Source: an archaeon (GTDB taxonomy: Archaea; Nanobdellota; Nanobdellia; Pacearchaeales; GW2011-AR1). From it: a DNA stretch of 39,569 nt. The stretch is taken from positions 1 through 39,569 of the forward strand of contig DAOVXQ010000006.1 of NCBI GenBank assembly GCA_030636025.1. The letters are read 5' to 3'. A model generated the notes under the pieces. The model ran no database searches and was not told the DNA's origin. It was given only the letters and a program-made list of their open reading frames with translations. The translations under genes and the position numbers were made by a program. Shown here piece by piece: positions 39,206-39,569 of the stretch (position 1 is its first letter; the number at the start of each line of letters is the position of its first letter).

Positions 39206-39403
39206 TTATTTTATATAAAATCTATAAAAAGGTCTTATAGCAATTATTATAAATGCTGTGAAAAAATACCACGGGTTTACTGAATGCACCCAAGTCATTG
39301 CTGTTGGCCAGATTGTTATTACAAACAAAACAAAAGCAGCAACAGAGAACTTAATTAGCGCAACATCCCAAACATCCATTTTTTTGTTCCAATACTTTAT
39401 CAT
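39206..39403 (-). CDS. Small two-helix membrane protein with ribosome binding site
   Basis: The protein has 65 residues from ATG 39403. AAAGGAGGT ends four bases before the ATG, the same design as at 25524. Two membrane segments are visible (ALIKFSVAAFVLFVITIWP and PWYFFTAFIIIAIRPFY), with Trp residues at the interfaces. It follows the truncated gene at 39421 by 17 nt and is probably translated from the same message, which explains the need for a ribosome binding site. Function unknown. Confidence 0.75.
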   Translation of the reverse strand: MIKYWNKKMDVWDVALIKFSVAAFVLFVITIWPTAMTWVHSVNPWYFFTAFIIIAIRPFYRFYIK

Positions 39404-39420
39404 TTTACCTCCTTTATTTT

Positions 39421-39569
39421 TTATTTAAGTATAATTAATAATGTCCCTCCAATAATTAAAATAATTCCTGCAATTCTGAACATTATTTTTAGATTTTTTT
39501 CAGTGTAAATTGTCTTATAGAATTTGTGTGCCCCTTTGCCAATATTTTTATTATTAAAGAAAAACAAAA
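39421..39569 (-). CDS. Membrane protein, C-terminal part (cut by window edge)
   Basis: The frame is open from the window edge to TAA at 39423-39421 and encodes 49 residues, including NIGKGAHKFYKTIYTEKNLK and the hydrophobic end MFRIAGIILIIGGTLLIILK. The true start lies beyond the window. A single C-terminal membrane helix is predicted, with a positively charged segment before it. It is upstream in the same operon as the small membrane protein at 39206. Family not recognised. Confidence 0.6.
   Translation of the reverse strand, partial: LFFFNNKNIGKGAHKFYKTIYTEKNLKIMFRIAGIILIIGGTLLIILK

Overview
This window is an AT-rich archaeal chromosome segment, most likely from a DPANN lineage of the Pacearchaeota/Woesearchaeota type. 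That placement is an inference from gene content, not from a tree. The informational genes are archaeal: aRF1, RNA polymerase subunit Rpo11, TFS, NAC, Sec61-beta, RadB, MBF1, Cdc48, an archaeal-type signal peptidase and an archaeal topoisomerase IA. Most genes have a TATA-like box about 25-30 nt before the ATG and no ribosome binding site, which implies leaderless transcripts. Several core proteins look reduced or split: aRF1 has no zinc minidomain, MetRS has its tRNA-binding domain on a separate gene, and ValRS is short.

Layout. 1-3145: a truncated CDS, a cluster of small hairpins, an unknown helical protein, an MFS transporter, and the first copy of a structured repeat. 3146-7740: metG and the detached MetRS C-terminal domain, two broken small genes (one with an in-frame amber codon, one with a frameshift), and a pair of genes sharing a duplicated promoter, one of them an orphan receiver-domain protein. 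7741-12500: minD with two paralogous helical proteins, NAC, Sec61-beta and valS. 12752-15035: prf1 (aRF1), whose 3' end is present twice around a 1.2-kb cassette holding a toxin-antitoxin-like pair. 15036-21594: a deacetylase-like protein, an EgtD-like methyltransferase, scpB with a membrane glycosyltransferase, a duplicated leader, an MBF1-type regulator, rpoL and radB. 21598-28280 is mainly minus strand: topA, a phosphoesterase, a polyprenol-kinase-like protein and serS. 28441-31645: a wHTH gene, a two-gene operon of a PP-loop ATPase and a TudS/DUF523-like iron-sulfur protein, tRNA-Lys surrounded by broken copies of itself, and the second copy of the structured repeat. 31646-39569: TFS, signal peptidase, an AbrB-type regulator, cdc48, a membrane-anchored nuclease, an AbrB/RelE toxin-antitoxin pair with a perfect palindromic operator, and several small secreted or membrane proteins.

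Strongest leads. (1) A roughly 137-nt two-hairpin element occurs at 2906-3043 and 31391-31525. Its helices differ by compensatory base changes, which points to an undescribed structured RNA or a small mobile element. (2) The prf1 3' end is repeated on both sides of a toxin-antitoxin-like cassette, with the original codon style retained in the distal fragment, as expected for an insertion that regenerates the gene end. (3) The PP-loop/TudS-like operon is a candidate nucleotide thiolation or dethiolation system. (4) tRNA-Lys carries partial direct repeats of both its ends, like integration scars. These are readings of the sequence by eye; no alignment or folding program was run.
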